From an uncultured Planctomycetales bacterium (GTDB lineage Bacteria > Planctomycetota > Planctomycetia > Isosphaerales > Isosphaeraceae), in NCBI GenBank assembly GCA_937907525.1, contig CALCIB010000073.1:1-18152 (forward strand): a stretch of DNA of 18,152 nt, given 5' to 3'. Below the pieces are notes generated by a model that saw nothing but the letters and a program-made list of their open reading frames with translations, did no database searches and was not told where the DNA came from. Numbering within the stretch: the stretch's first letter is position 1; each line of letters opens with the position of its first letter. Made by a program: the position numbers and the translations under genes. This document shows positions 7,538 to 15,340 of this stretch, in pieces.

Positions 7538-8836
7538 ATGACGCCTCCGATCATCACCCCCCGGGGGATGCGCCGCCGCCACTTCCTGGGACACATGGCG
7601 GCGACCACGCTGGGGATCCCCGCGGCCTGCTTCTTCGCCAACCTCCGCGGCGCGGCCGCGGCCGCGGCGGCGCCGGGGGGGAAGAGGCCCAAAAGCTGCA
7701 TCCTGCTGTGGATGTCCGGCGGCCCCAGCCACCTGGACATCTGGGACCTCAAGCCCGACAGCGAGCGCAACGGCGGCCCGTTCAAGCCGATCGCGACCTC
7801 CGCGCCGGGAGTCATGATCTCCGAGCACATGCCCAACGTCGCCAAGCAGATGCATCACCTGAACATTCTTCGCTCGCTGGACTCCAAGGAGGGGAACCAC
7901 GACCGGGGGACGTACCTGATGCACACCGGCTACGTCCCCAACCCCACCGTCGTCCACCCCGGCTGGGGCTCGACGGCCGCGTTCGAGATCGGCGGCCGGA
8001 TGGAGGACTTCGACCTGCCGCACTGCGTCTCGATCAACACGCCGGGACAGGGAGCGGGCTTTTTGGGGATGTCGTACACGCCGTTCATGGTCGGCGACCC
8101 CAACGGCCAGATCGCCAACCTCGCGCCGCCCAAGGACGTCGACGCCCTCCGGATGAACCGCCGGCTCCAGATGCTAAGCAGGGTGGAGAACGACTTCATC
8201 AAGAAGCGCGGCGCGGCGCCCGCCGTGGACCACAAGGCGGTCTACGGCAAGACGATCCGGATGATGAACTCCAAGTACAAGGACATCTTCAAGCTCGACT
8301 CCGAACCCGACGCCGTCCGCGAGCTCTACGGCAAGCACTCGTTCGGCTCCGGCTGCCTGCTGGCGCGCCGGCTGGTGGAGCAAGGGGTGACCTACGTCGA
8401 GGTGGCGATGGGGGGTTGGGACACCCACGCCGACAACTTCGAGACCCTCTCGACCCGGCTCTTGCCCCAACTCGACCAGGGGATGGCCGCCCTGACCGCC
8501 GACCTGGCCGACCGCGGCCTGCTGGACTCCACCCTGATCGTCTGGATGGGCGAGTTCGGCCGGACCCCCCGGATCAACCCCAACGCCGGCCGCGACCACT
8601 GGCCGCGATGCTGGTCGATCGTGATGGGGGGCGCGGGGATGAAGTCGGGCCAGGTCGTCGGCGCCACCGACAAGGACGGCGTCGACGTCGCCGACCGCCC
8701 CATCGGCGTCATGGACATGATCGCCACGATGACCAAGGCGATGGGCATCGGCATGGACACCCAGTACACCACCCCCCGCGGCCGCCCCTTGAAGGTGGTC
8801 GACGACGGCAAACCGATCGCCGAACTGGTCGGCTGA
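7538..8836 (+). CDS. DUF1501 domain protein, Tat-exported
   Basis: A 432-aa protein starting at ATG 7538, with GGAGA about 8 nt upstream. Residues 11-45 are a twin-arginine signal (MRRRHFLGHMAATTLG, then an Ala-rich stretch), so it should be exported folded. Family hallmarks are WMSGGPSHLDIWDLKP (58-73), GGWDTH (292-297), GEFGRTPR (338-345) and GRDHWP (351-356); these resemble the metal-site segments of the alkaline phosphatase/sulfatase fold to which DUF1501 is related. It lies 40 nt behind the DUF1549/1553 gene on the same strand, probably co-transcribed, and is followed by a short hairpin. Substrate unknown; family assignment firm. Confidence 0.96.
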   Translation: MTPPIITPRGMRRRHFLGHMAATTLGIPAACFFANLRGAAAAAAAPGGKRPKSCILLWMSGGPSHLDIWDLKPDSERNGGPFKPIATSAPGVMISEHMPNVAKQMHHLNILRSLDSKEGNHDRGTYLMHTGYVPNPTVVHPGWGSTAAFEIGGRMEDFDLPHCVSINTPGQGAGFLGMSYTPFMVGDPNGQIANLAPPKDVDALRMNRRLQMLSRVENDFIKKRGAAPAVDHKAVYGKTIRMMNSKYKDIFKLDSEPDAVRELYGKHSFGSGCLLARRLVEQGVTYVEVAMGGWDTHADNFETLSTRLLPQLDQGMAALTADLADRGLLDSTLIVWMGEFGRTPRINPNAGRDHWPRCWSIVMGGAGMKSGQVVGATDKDGVDVADRPIGVMDMIATMTKAMGIGMDTQYTTPRGRPLKVVDDGKPIAELVG

Positions 8837-8841
8837 CGCCG

Positions 8842-8858
8842 ACGACCGCCGCGGTCGT
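8842..8858 (+). terminator. Short hairpin just after the DUF1501 stop codon
   Basis: ACGACCG, loop CCG, CGGTCGT: a perfect 7-bp stem starting 5 nt after the stop and followed by TT. It is probably an intrinsic terminator of the plus-strand operon, though the T run is very short. The remainder of 8859-9015 shows no gene. Confidence 0.4.
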
Positions 8859-9015
8859 TTCGAGGGTCGCCGTTCCGGCGGCGAAGCGATCGCGGCGTTT
8901 CACGCGAGCCTCGCGCCGAACGCCATCGCCGGGGCGGGCGCGTCATCGGTCTTCGACGGCGACGCTCCCGAGCGTCTGATCTTGGCGCGTCGGCAAGGAC
9001 CGGCCGGCGTATTCG

Positions 9016-9232
9016 AAACGCGCGAAGCCCTCGGACGAGCGAAAGGTCGTCCGGGGGCTTCGTGATGGGCGTGGCGTCGGTGGCGGGTTCGGCCGCCTCG
9101 TCGGGGGTGGGTTTCGCCGAAGGTTTCGGCTCACCCGTCCCGCTCGTCGTTGATGGGTCGAATTTACCGAACCATGGGCGACGACGGAACCATGTTGCCG
9201 GAAATCAACGCCGACGTCGAGTTTCGGCGACG
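9016..9232 (-). repeat. 3'-end intergenic repeat, copy B (about 217 bp)
   Basis: Second copy of the element at 4377-4590, in the same orientation relative to the minus-strand gene it follows. Here that gene is a protein kinase, unrelated to the PEP-CTERM gene behind which copy A lies. The 56-bp block 9177-9232 begins about 24 nt beyond the kinase stop, and the hairpin is at the far end. Inside it CCGAACCATGG (9167-9177) partly repeats CGGAACCATGT (9185-9195). Confidence 0.8.
9023..9062 (-). terminator. Hairpin B, probable terminator between converging operons
   Basis: CGAAGCCCTCGGACGA pairs with TCGTCCGGGGGCTTCG around a loop of about 8 nt, a 16-bp stem with one T-G pair. Followed on the minus strand by CGCGTTT, as in copies A and C. 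It lies between the plus-strand DUF1501 gene and the minus-strand kinase gene and could serve both. Confidence 0.55.
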
Positions 9233-9256
9233 TCCGCCCCCGTCTTCCGCGCCGCC

Positions 9257-11047
9257 TCACCCTCCCCGGCGGATCTCGTAATACCTGCCGACGGCCTTGA
9301 TCCGGCCCACCACCCGGGCGACGACGTAGCCGCAAAGCGCCAGGCAGACGACGAAGACGTTGGCGAAGGGGAGGGCGTCGGGCTGGGACCATCCCAGGCT
9401 TCCTCGCCCCCAGTCCAGGCCGGCCAGGGCGTACAGCGCGACGTAGCCGGCGATCGCCAGTCCGGTCGTCAGCCAGACCAGCCTCGCGCGGAACCACAGG
9501 CCGGAGGCCGCCACCATCAGCGGGTAGCCGATCAAAAGCGGCGTGTCCAGGTCTTCCAGGATCCAGAGGAGCATCGTCAGGCAGGCGATGTCGCCGACGA
9601 TCCACGCCCCTTGCAACCGGTCCCGCCCCCACTCCCGCCGCTGGAGCCACTGGAACAGGAGCGTCAGGGCCGCCCACAGCCCCAGCACGAGCTGCACACG
9701 GAAGCGGGCCGCGGCGTTCGGAGTGGAGGAGACGAACCGGTAGTTGACTTCCGTCAACAGGCTGACCAGGCCCAGCCCGGCGAGCCTCGCGACGATCTCC
9801 GGCTCGCGGCGGACCCAGCGCTTCAGCTTCTGGATCGGGCCGGAGGCGTCGATGGGGTCGCCCTGGATGAACCGCGCCAGTTCGTCGGCCAGAGCCTCGG
9901 CGGTCGGGTAGCGGTCGGCGGGGGCTTTCTCCAGGCACTTCAGGCAGATGTATTCCAGTTCGCGGGGGACGTCCGGGCGGCGGCGGCTGGGCGGGAGCGG
10001 GTCGCAGTAGATGGCCTGCATGACCGTTTCCATCGTGGTGTTCATCCGGAACGGCGGTCGGTCGGCGAGGACCTCGTAGAGGATCGCGCCCAGGCCGTGG
10101 ACGTCGGTGGCCGGGCCGATCGCCTGGCGGTCGCCGGTGGCTTGCTCGGGGGCCATGTAGCTGGGGGTGCCCAGAACCGCGCCTGAGGCCGTCAGGTCGC
10201 TTTGGCGATACGCCTCCCGGGCCAGGCCGAAATCGGTGACGCGGGGGGCTCCGTCGCGGTCGATCAGGACGTTGGCCGGTTTCAGGTCGCAGTGGATGAA
10301 GCCCTGTTCGTTGGCGTACTCCACGGCGCGGGCGAGGGTCTCGATCAGGCCGGCGGCGGCCGTCGGGTCGGCGCGGAAGGACTCCAGGTGGTCGCCGAGC
10401 GTTCCTCCCTCGACCAGCCGCATGGTGAAGTAGAGGAAGCCGTCTTGCTCGCCGACGTCGTAAATCGGCACGACGTTGGGATGTTCCAGCTTGGCGGCCA
10501 GGGCCGCCTCGCGGCGGAAGCGCGCGCGGGCGCCGTCGTCGGCCAGGGCGCCGGCGAGGATCATCTTGATCGCGACGAATCGATTCAAGGCCGTGTCGCG
10601 GGCCTTGTAGACGATCCCCATGCCGCCGCGACCCAGCTCCGAAATCAACTCGTACTTACCGAACCGCTCGCCTCCGGTCGGCGGCGTCGAGGCGCTCGGT
10701 CGATCAAGCTTGACCGTGGTCGGGCAGGCGGTCGCGTTCTCGGGAGGTCGATCCGCCTCGGTCTCGTCCGGGAAGAGGCGGGCGACGACGTCGGCCTGGA
10801 ACGGGAAGCGGCGGAGGAACTCCCGGCGGCGCGGCTCCTCGCCGGCCGTCCGGCGCAGCTCGATCTCCAGCCCGGCCAGCTCCTCGACCAGCGCCGGGCG
10901 GTCGGGGTCGTCGGGGGGGCCCAGGTAGTCCTCGACGCGGGGGCGGCCCGAGGCTTTCCAGTCGGCCTCGAACCGCTCGCAGGCCGCGTGGACCTTGCGC
11001 GCGAGGCTCAACTCGTCGGCGGCCCTGCCGCCCGGCGGGTTCGTCAC
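9257..11047 (-). CDS. Membrane-anchored Ser/Thr protein kinase, translationally coupled to an ECF sigma factor
   Basis: 596 aa from a GTG at 11047 whose first bases overlap the sigma factor stop (GTGA, 11044-11047). Residues 10-95 are the planctomycete kinase N-region (FEADW, RVEDYL, RREFLRRFPFQ). The kinase domain is about 131-395: Gly-rich loop GRGGMG 139-144, Lys161, catalytic loop HCDLKPAN 252-259, DFG 272-274, APE 299-301. The HRD arginine is replaced by Cys, making it a non-RD kinase. Residues 420-582 hold about five or six hydrophobic helices and no sensor repeats; the C-terminus (IKAVGRYYEIRRGG) is basic. It probably phosphorylates the sigma factor or a regulator of it, by analogy with known ECF-kinase pairs. 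The frame is open upstream through the sigma gene, but that part is a shadow. Confidence 0.96.
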   Translation of the reverse strand: MTNPPGGRAADELSLARKVHAACERFEADWKASGRPRVEDYLGPPDDPDRPALVEELAGLEIELRRTAGEEPRRREFLRRFPFQADVVARLFPDETEADRPPENATACPTTVKLDRPSASTPPTGGERFGKYELISELGRGGMGIVYKARDTALNRFVAIKMILAGALADDGARARFRREAALAAKLEHPNVVPIYDVGEQDGFLYFTMRLVEGGTLGDHLESFRADPTAAAGLIETLARAVEYANEQGFIHCDLKPANVLIDRDGAPRVTDFGLAREAYRQSDLTASGAVLGTPSYMAPEQATGDRQAIGPATDVHGLGAILYEVLADRPPFRMNTTMETVMQAIYCDPLPPSRRRPDVPRELEYICLKCLEKAPADRYPTAEALADELARFIQGDPIDASGPIQKLKRWVRREPEIVARLAGLGLVSLLTEVNYRFVSSTPNAAARFRVQLVLGLWAALTLLFQWLQRREWGRDRLQGAWIVGDIACLTMLLWILEDLDTPLLIGYPLMVAASGLWFRARLVWLTTGLAIAGYVALYALAGLDWGRGSLGWSQPDALPFANVFVVCLALCGYVVARVVGRIKAVGRYYEIRRGG

Positions 11048-11652
11048 GACGCGGGCTCCTCGACGTGCGACCAGGTCTTGCGGATCAGGTCCAGCCGACG
11101 CGCCACGGTGCGCCGCGCGCAGCCGAGCCGTTCGGCGATCTCGTCGCAAGTATAGCCTTCCATGCGTCGCAGGGCGACGTCGCGAAGGCCGTCGTCGGGC
11201 AGGGCGTCGAGCAGGCGTTGGAACTCCTCGGCGACCATCGCGGCGAACTCCGGGGTCGGCTCGTCGCCGGCGATCAGTTCCAGCCCGCCGGCTTCCGGGT
11301 CGGGTTCGACCGCCCGACGCCCTCCGCCGCGCTTCAACCGACGCTCGCGGCCGGCTTGCGCGAACGCCTTGCGGGCGGTGATGACGACCAGCAGCTTCCA
11401 AAGGTCCTCGCGGTCGTCCAGCTTGGGGAACTTCCCTAGCGCCGCGCCGGCGCAGAAGCTGTTGAACGCGGAGAGGGCCGCGTCCTCCTCGTCGGCCTCG
11501 GCCCCGGTCTTGCGCAGGTCCCTGAGCCGGGCGCGGGCCAACACCACGAGCTTGCCGTAGTACCGCTCCCAGAGCGGCCGCGCCGCGGCCAGGTCGCCGA
11601 CCTTGAGGTCGCCGATCCAATGCGTCACCGAGCCTTGATCGGACTCGCTCAT
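11044..11652 (-). CDS. ECF-type RNA polymerase sigma factor (planctomycete Sigma70_ECF family)
   Basis: A 202-aa sigma factor starting at ATG 11652 (no strong Shine-Dalgarno visible). The opening SVTHWIGDLKVGDLAAARPL is typical of the family. Sigma region 2 is about residues 24-106 (LWERYYGKLVVLARARL, DLWKLLVVITARKA). Region 4 is about 143-195, with the HTH YTCDEIAERLGCARRTVARR (167-186). A basic RRLKRGGGRR linker separates them. No anti-sigma gene is adjacent; instead the next gene is a membrane kinase with overlapping start and stop codons, suggesting control by phosphorylation. The DUF1080 gene lies upstream on the same strand with a 65-nt gap and may share the transcript. It directs RNA polymerase to a dedicated promoter set, targets unknown. 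Confidence 0.96.
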   Translation of the reverse strand: MSESDQGSVTHWIGDLKVGDLAAARPLWERYYGKLVVLARARLRDLRKTGAEADEEDAALSAFNSFCAGAALGKFPKLDDREDLWKLLVVITARKAFAQAGRERRLKRGGGRRAVEPDPEAGGLELIAGDEPTPEFAAMVAEEFQRLLDALPDDGLRDVALRRMEGYTCDEIAERLGCARRTVARRLDLIRKTWSHVEEPAS

Positions 11653-11717
11653 CGCCGCGACCCAAGAAAACGAGAGGGACCTGGAACCGTCGACGCTTCA
11701 CCGGCGGGGCCCGCGGC

Positions 11718-12377
11718 TCAGGGGTCTTCGACGTGGTTTTCGGCGACCTCCGCGGCGGTCAGCCGGCGGAGGGTTATCTTCCGGACCATGCCGGCGCTTT
11801 CCCAGGCGGCGAAGCCCAGGGGTTCGCTGGCGCGGGTCTGGATGCGGGTGGAGAGCAGGCGGTCGCGGACGTCGACCGTCACGATTTCCTTGTCGTCGAT
11901 CCAGCAGCGGACGGCGTCGGCGGTGACGCGGACGCGGAAGCGATACCAGACGTCGTTGCGGTACTTGTAGCCGGTGGTCGTCTGGTTCTCGGAGGCGTCG
12001 GCGCCGTCGAGGCAGGAAAGACCGGTTATGTTGCCTCCCCAACCGCCGTTGATCAGGGTGACGAAGCCGTCGCCGACGGGAAACGTCGCGGCGGCGAAAA
12101 AATCCTGGCCGTCGATCCGCTTGGCCTCGTAGCTTAGTTCGTAGTCGATCTTCGGCAGGTCGTCGCGGGTGCTGGTGACGCCGGAAAGCGCGTTGCCGGT
12201 CGGCAGCACGATGGCGCCGTCGGCCGCGCGGACGTCGATCTTGTCGACCCCGTAAAACGGCGTCTTCCTCCAGCCGTCGAGCGTCCGGCCGTCGAACAGC
12301 GCGACGGCCGGGGGCGGCTCCTCGGCGGCGACCGAACCGAGACAGACGAACAGAAGCAGCGGCGGGATGCGGCGCAT
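11718..12377 (-). CDS. DUF1080-like (3-keto-disaccharide hydrolase family) exported protein
   Basis: 219 aa from ATG 12377, with GGAG 6 nt upstream. Residues 1-19 are a signal peptide (MRRIPPLLLFVCLGSVAAE). The motif ALFDGRTLDGWR (26-37) is the usual start of DUF1080 domains, a concanavalin-like beta-sandwich found in many planctomycete secreted proteins; some members act on 3-keto-glycosides. Later strands include YRFRVRVTADAVRCWIDD and LGFAAWESAG. Length fits a single-domain member. It is the first gene of a possible operon with the sigma factor (65 nt downstream) and diverges from the metalloprotease gene. The enzymatic role is inferred from the family only. Confidence 0.88.
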   Translation of the reverse strand: MRRIPPLLLFVCLGSVAAEEPPPAVALFDGRTLDGWRKTPFYGVDKIDVRAADGAIVLPTGNALSGVTSTRDDLPKIDYELSYEAKRIDGQDFFAAATFPVGDGFVTLINGGWGGNITGLSCLDGADASENQTTTGYKYRNDVWYRFRVRVTADAVRCWIDDKEIVTVDVRDRLLSTRIQTRASEPLGFAAWESAGMVRKITLRRLTAAEVAENHVEDP

Positions 12378-12540
12378 GATCGACTCCGGCCGGAACGGGC
12401 GACGGTTCGGGGATCTTCGGGTCCCGTCGATCGTACCCGAATCCGCCGCGGCGGTCGATTTCCCTCCCCGCGTCGGCCGTCGGGAACGCGGGGCGGGCGT
12501 CTCGAGAACGCGACGCGACGTCGATCGCCATTAACGCCTC

Positions 12541-12568
12541 TTGAAATCCTGGCGTCTTGAATTACGCT
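12541..12568 (+). promoter_or_regulatory. Possible promoter of the metalloprotease gene
   Basis: TTGAAA (12541-12546) followed after 16 nt by TACGCT (12563-12568), about 60 nt before the start codon, inside the 250-nt divergent gap 12378-12627. The -35 element is good, the -10 element poor. No matching pair was found for the divergent DUF1080 gene. Confidence 0.25.
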
Positions 12569-12627
12569 CGCGGCATGGCCGATCCCGCACGCGCGGATCG
12601 CGGGACCCGAGGAGGTTGGCGAACGCC

Positions 12628-13596
12628 ATGGCGAACGACGGACGAACGATCTTGCCTTTCCTTCTCGGCGCCGCGCTGGCGCTCGCCGGGCCGGCGGTTC
12701 AGGCGGGCCTGAGCGTCAGCGTCACCTTCAACGATCCGGGGGACGCGCATTCGGCGTACCACGCGGTCGTTCGGAGCGCGATGGCCTCGGCGGCCGACGC
12801 CTGGGGGACGTACGTCGAGACGGCCGCGGGCCGGACGCTCGCGATCGAGGTGAACTTCACCGACGAGGCCACCGCGAGCGCCGGCAGCGACAAGTACGTG
12901 CTCGACCAGGCCGCCACCGCCGCCTCGGGCGTCACGACGTACATGGTCGGGGCCGTCTCGAAGCTGGCGTTCGGCGGCGGCGGCGGCGCCGAGGGAGCGG
13001 CCGACGCCGTCTTCAACATCGGCGAGGACTGGCTGACGAACGTCATCTGGTGGAACCCCTCCCCGACGTCGACGGCCGCCCCGCCGCCGTACAAGCTCGA
13101 CTCCCAGTACGTCTTCATGCACGAGATCGGCCACGTCCTCGGATTCTCCTCCGCTCGCGACGCGAGCGGCGCCCCGCCGATCTTCAACGGCGCGCCCTAT
13201 CAAACGACCTTCGACGCCCTGATCCGACGGGAAGGCGACGACCTCTTCTTCACCGGGACCGCGGCGGCGGCCGCTTACGGCGGCCAGCCCGTGCCGCTGA
13301 CTTTCGCCAACTTCTCCCACGTCGGCAACGCGGCCGGTTCGGGCCGTCCCGGGGCCGATCTGGTCGACGACGTGATGAACGGCGTCGTCTCCCAGTACGT
13401 CCACTACGAGCTCTCGGGGGTGGACGTCGGCGTCCTGGCGGACCTGGGCTACACGCTCACGGCCGCCGGGCGCGCCCTGGTTTACGGGGCCCCGCCGACG
13501 ACCGCGCCCGAGCCCGCCTCGATCGTCGCCCTGGCCCTGGGCGTCTCCGGCGTGGCCGCCCACCTGGTCGTGTTCGCCCGCCGCCGGGCCGCCTGA
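12628..13596 (+). CDS. PEP-CTERM zinc metalloprotease (NF038122-like)
   Basis: 322 aa from ATG 12628, chosen because a signal peptide follows directly (ILPFLLGAALALAGPAVQA, 8-26); GAGGAGG lies 12 nt upstream, a slightly long spacing. The zinc motif HEIGHVLGF is at 165-173. The third His of a standard HExxHxxGxxH is absent (Ser at that place); a distal FSHVG (His231) followed by DDVMNG (Met250) could give the third ligand and Met-turn, as in leishmanolysin-like enzymes. The C-terminus is a PEP-CTERM signal: APEP (293-296), hydrophobic helix, FARRRAA. It is therefore an exported protease or protease-like protein routed through exosortase. It faces the DUF1080 gene across a shared upstream region and converges with the broken cyanase gene. 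Confidence 0.9.
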   Translation: MANDGRTILPFLLGAALALAGPAVQAGLSVSVTFNDPGDAHSAYHAVVRSAMASAADAWGTYVETAAGRTLAIEVNFTDEATASAGSDKYVLDQAATAASGVTTYMVGAVSKLAFGGGGGAEGAADAVFNIGEDWLTNVIWWNPSPTSTAAPPPYKLDSQYVFMHEIGHVLGFSSARDASGAPPIFNGAPYQTTFDALIRREGDDLFFTGTAAAAAYGGQPVPLTFANFSHVGNAAGSGRPGADLVDDVMNGVVSQYVHYELSGVDVGVLADLGYTLTAAGRALVYGAPPTTAPEPASIVALALGVSGVAAHLVVFARRRAA

Positions 13597-13644
13597 CCTC
13601 GCGCCGACCGCGGCTCGCGGCCGGGGTCGCGTGGCCGCTCCGGA

Positions 13645-13725
13645 AGGGTCGGGGAAACCCCGGCGGCGACGGCTCCTCGCCGGGTCGCCGCGTCCCCGAC
13701 CCTCTCGCCGTCGGGTTTTCCCGAC
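13645..13725. terminator. Double hairpin between converging metalloprotease and cyanase genes
   Basis: AGGGTCGGGG (13645-13654) pairs with CCCCGACCCT (13694-13703), enclosing a second stem CGGCGAC (13664-13670) / GTCGCCG (13684-13690). Next to it GTCGGG-TTTT-CCCGAC (13710-13725) forms a perfect 6-bp hairpin. It lies about 50 nt after the metalloprotease stop and 75 nt from the cyanase end, so it probably terminates both directions; neither side has a long T run. Confidence 0.5.
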
Positions 13726-13799
13726 CGTCACGGATTTTGGGGGAGGAACGAGTCTTCCCCCCTCGCGAGGGACGATCTCCGAGAGCGGCGCGCCGTATC

Positions 13800-14243
13800 T
13801 CACCACTTCTTGTACGGCAGGAACTTGCCTTCCATCGTGACGCGGACCCGCGGGCCCTTGGGGTCGGGCGCCTGTTCGACGTTCAGGGTGAAGTCGATGG
13901 CGCTCATGATCCCGTCGCCGAGTTGCTCGTGGACGATCTACTTGATCGTCGCGCCATAGACCTGCATGATCTCGTGGAAGCGATAGATCAGCGGATCGGT
14001 TGGGACGGTCTTGTCCAGCGCGCCCCGCATGGGGCACTCCTGAAGGGCCTGGATCTCGTCGCGGCCGAGCCCCAGGATTCCGGCGGCCCTGGTCGCCTCG
14101 CCCTCGTCCATCGCCGCCTGGTCCTGAAGGGCGGCGGTGGACCAGGCCACGTTGCGGCCGACGGCCTTGGCGATCTCCTCCCACTTCGGTCCCTTGGCCC
14201 GCTTGGCGGCCAAAACGGCCTTGGTGCATTCCTCTCTGGTCAT
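13800..14243 (-). pseudogene. cynS: Cyanase gene interrupted by an in-frame TAG at codon 102
   Basis: From ATG 14243 (GGGAGG 5 nt upstream) the frame encodes a cyanase: helical N-domain (WEEIAKAVGR, residues 21-30), then VPTDPLIYRFHEIMQVYG (80-97). TAG at 13938-13940 stops it after TIK (residue 101). The same frame goes on without shift as IVHEQLGDGIMSAIDF and ends GKFLPYKKW-TGA at 13800, exactly 147 codons, the normal family length. Catalytic residues equivalent to E. coli Arg96, Glu99 and Ser122 are Arg88, Glu91 and Ser114 (constant offset of 8); Ser114 lies after the TAG, so the truncated product would be inactive. Relatives often have Glu at this place, so GAG to TAG is the simplest event. 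Cyanase converts cyanate and bicarbonate to ammonia and CO2. It lies 72 nt behind the dehydratase gene. Confidence 0.93.
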
Positions 14244-14315
14244 GACGTCCTCCCGTCGACGGACCTCGAAGTCAAGGCGCCAGACCGCGGCTTACCCGAT
14301 TCGGCTTCCGCCCGC

Positions 14316-15323
14316 TTAAACGTCGGCGATCCACTCCCGAAACCGCGCGGGGTCCACGTTCCGGCCGCTGAGGACCGCGACCACGTCGCCCGAACCGTCG
14401 AGCGGGACCGCGCCGCTCAGGAGCGCGGCGGTGGCGATCGCGCCGGAGGGCTCGGTTCGCAGGCCGTGGGACAGGTCGAACCACTTCATGGCGCGGCGGG
14501 TGTCGAGGTCGGCGACGGCGGCGGCCGACTCCACGAGTCGATGAAGGATCGGCCAGTTGTGTTCGCCGACGTCGTAGGAGAGGAGGCCGTCACAGATGCT
14601 GTCGGGATGGTCGAGCCTGGTCCGCGCGCCCGCGGCCAGCGAGCGTTTGAAGTCGTCGGCGCCTTCGGGTTCGACGCCGACGATCCGGGCGCCGGGGAAG
14701 CCGTCGGCGATCGCCAGCGCGTGGCCGGCCATCAGGCCGCCGCCGCTGACCTGGCAGACGAACAGGGAGACCTCGCGCCCCTGGCGCTTGAGTTCCTCGA
14801 CGATCTCCAGGCCGCCGACACCGTTGCCGGCGATGACGTCGGCGTCGTCGTAGGGGGAGGCCTGCACGGCGCCTTCATGCTCGGCGATCTCGCGGGTGAG
14901 GCGGTCGCGCTCGCCGGTTTCGTGGTCGCGGGCGATGTCGTAAGTCCGGACCTCGGCGCCGAACGAGCGGACCAGCGCGAACTTCGTCTCCGGCGCCGTG
15001 TCGGGCATGACGACGATCACCCGCTTGCCGAACGCTCGGCCGGCGAAGGCGATCCCGGCGGCGAAGTTCCCCGACGAATGCGCGGCGATCGGCCGCGAGC
15101 CGATCCGCTCGTCGTTGCGAGCCACCCAGTTCAAGGCCCCCAGCACCTTGAACGACCCGACCGGCGTCCAGCCGTAATCCTTGATCCAGGCGCGTCGGCC
15201 CTCCGAAAGCCCCAACGCGCGTTCCAGCGCGTAAGAGCGAACCAGCGGCGCCGGCGAGACCCGGCGGTGGACCGCCCCCGTGGCGGCGCGGACGTCGGCG
15301 ATGCTTGCGGCGCGGACGGGCAT
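14316..15323 (-). CDS. PLP-dependent threonine/serine dehydratase-family protein
   Basis: 335 aa; ATG 15323 preferred, with an AAGGA site about 8 nt upstream. The frame is open further up, but that part is translated repeat. Fold-type II PLP features: VGSFKVLGALN with Schiff-base Lys59, the substrate loop AHSSGNFAAG (81-90), the phosphate-binding Gly loop VSGGGLMAG (192-200), VGVEPEGADD (216-225) and the C-terminal VLSGRNVD (317-324). This fits IlvA/serine racemase-like enzymes that deaminate L-threonine or L-serine to a 2-oxo acid and ammonia. No C-terminal ACT regulatory domain is present, so it is a catabolic or unregulated type. A palindromic repeat lies immediately upstream, ending 17 nt from the start codon. 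Exact substrate is not determinable from sequence; related fold-type II enzymes (racemase, hydroxyaspartate dehydratase) are possible. Confidence 0.92.
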   Translation of the reverse strand: MPVRAASIADVRAATGAVHRRVSPAPLVRSYALERALGLSEGRRAWIKDYGWTPVGSFKVLGALNWVARNDERIGSRPIAAHSSGNFAAGIAFAGRAFGKRVIVVMPDTAPETKFALVRSFGAEVRTYDIARDHETGERDRLTREIAEHEGAVQASPYDDADVIAGNGVGGLEIVEELKRQGREVSLFVCQVSGGGLMAGHALAIADGFPGARIVGVEPEGADDFKRSLAAGARTRLDHPDSICDGLLSYDVGEHNWPILHRLVESAAAVADLDTRRAMKWFDLSHGLRTEPSGAIATAALLSGAVPLDGSGDVVAVLSGRNVDPARFREWIADV

Positions 15324-15340
15324 GGGGAGGTTCCTTCGGC

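Noticed and set aside
7708..8979. 423-codon frame overlapping the DUF1501 gene
   Set aside because: Same strand, different frame; Arg/Pro/Gly-rich translation without motifs, while the DUF1501 frame carries all family signatures.
8943..9938. 331-codon minus-strand frame across repeat B
   Set aside because: It crosses the kinase C-terminus out of frame and then the repeat and hairpin; the apparent peptide is translated repeat.
11053..11701. Upstream extension of the kinase frame
   Set aside because: It overlaps the sigma factor gene in another frame; the GTG in the GTGA overlap gives a family-like N-terminus.
13754..13767. CTTCCCCCCTCGCG, identical to part of the repeat unit at 18105
   Set aside because: Only 14 bases match and no second arm follows; it may be a degraded half-unit, but chance is not excluded in such GC-rich DNA.
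13800..14243. Programmed recoding of TAG in the cyanase gene
   Set aside because: No downstream stem or special context was recognised; a point mutation or sequencing error is simpler, so read-through is kept only as a test.
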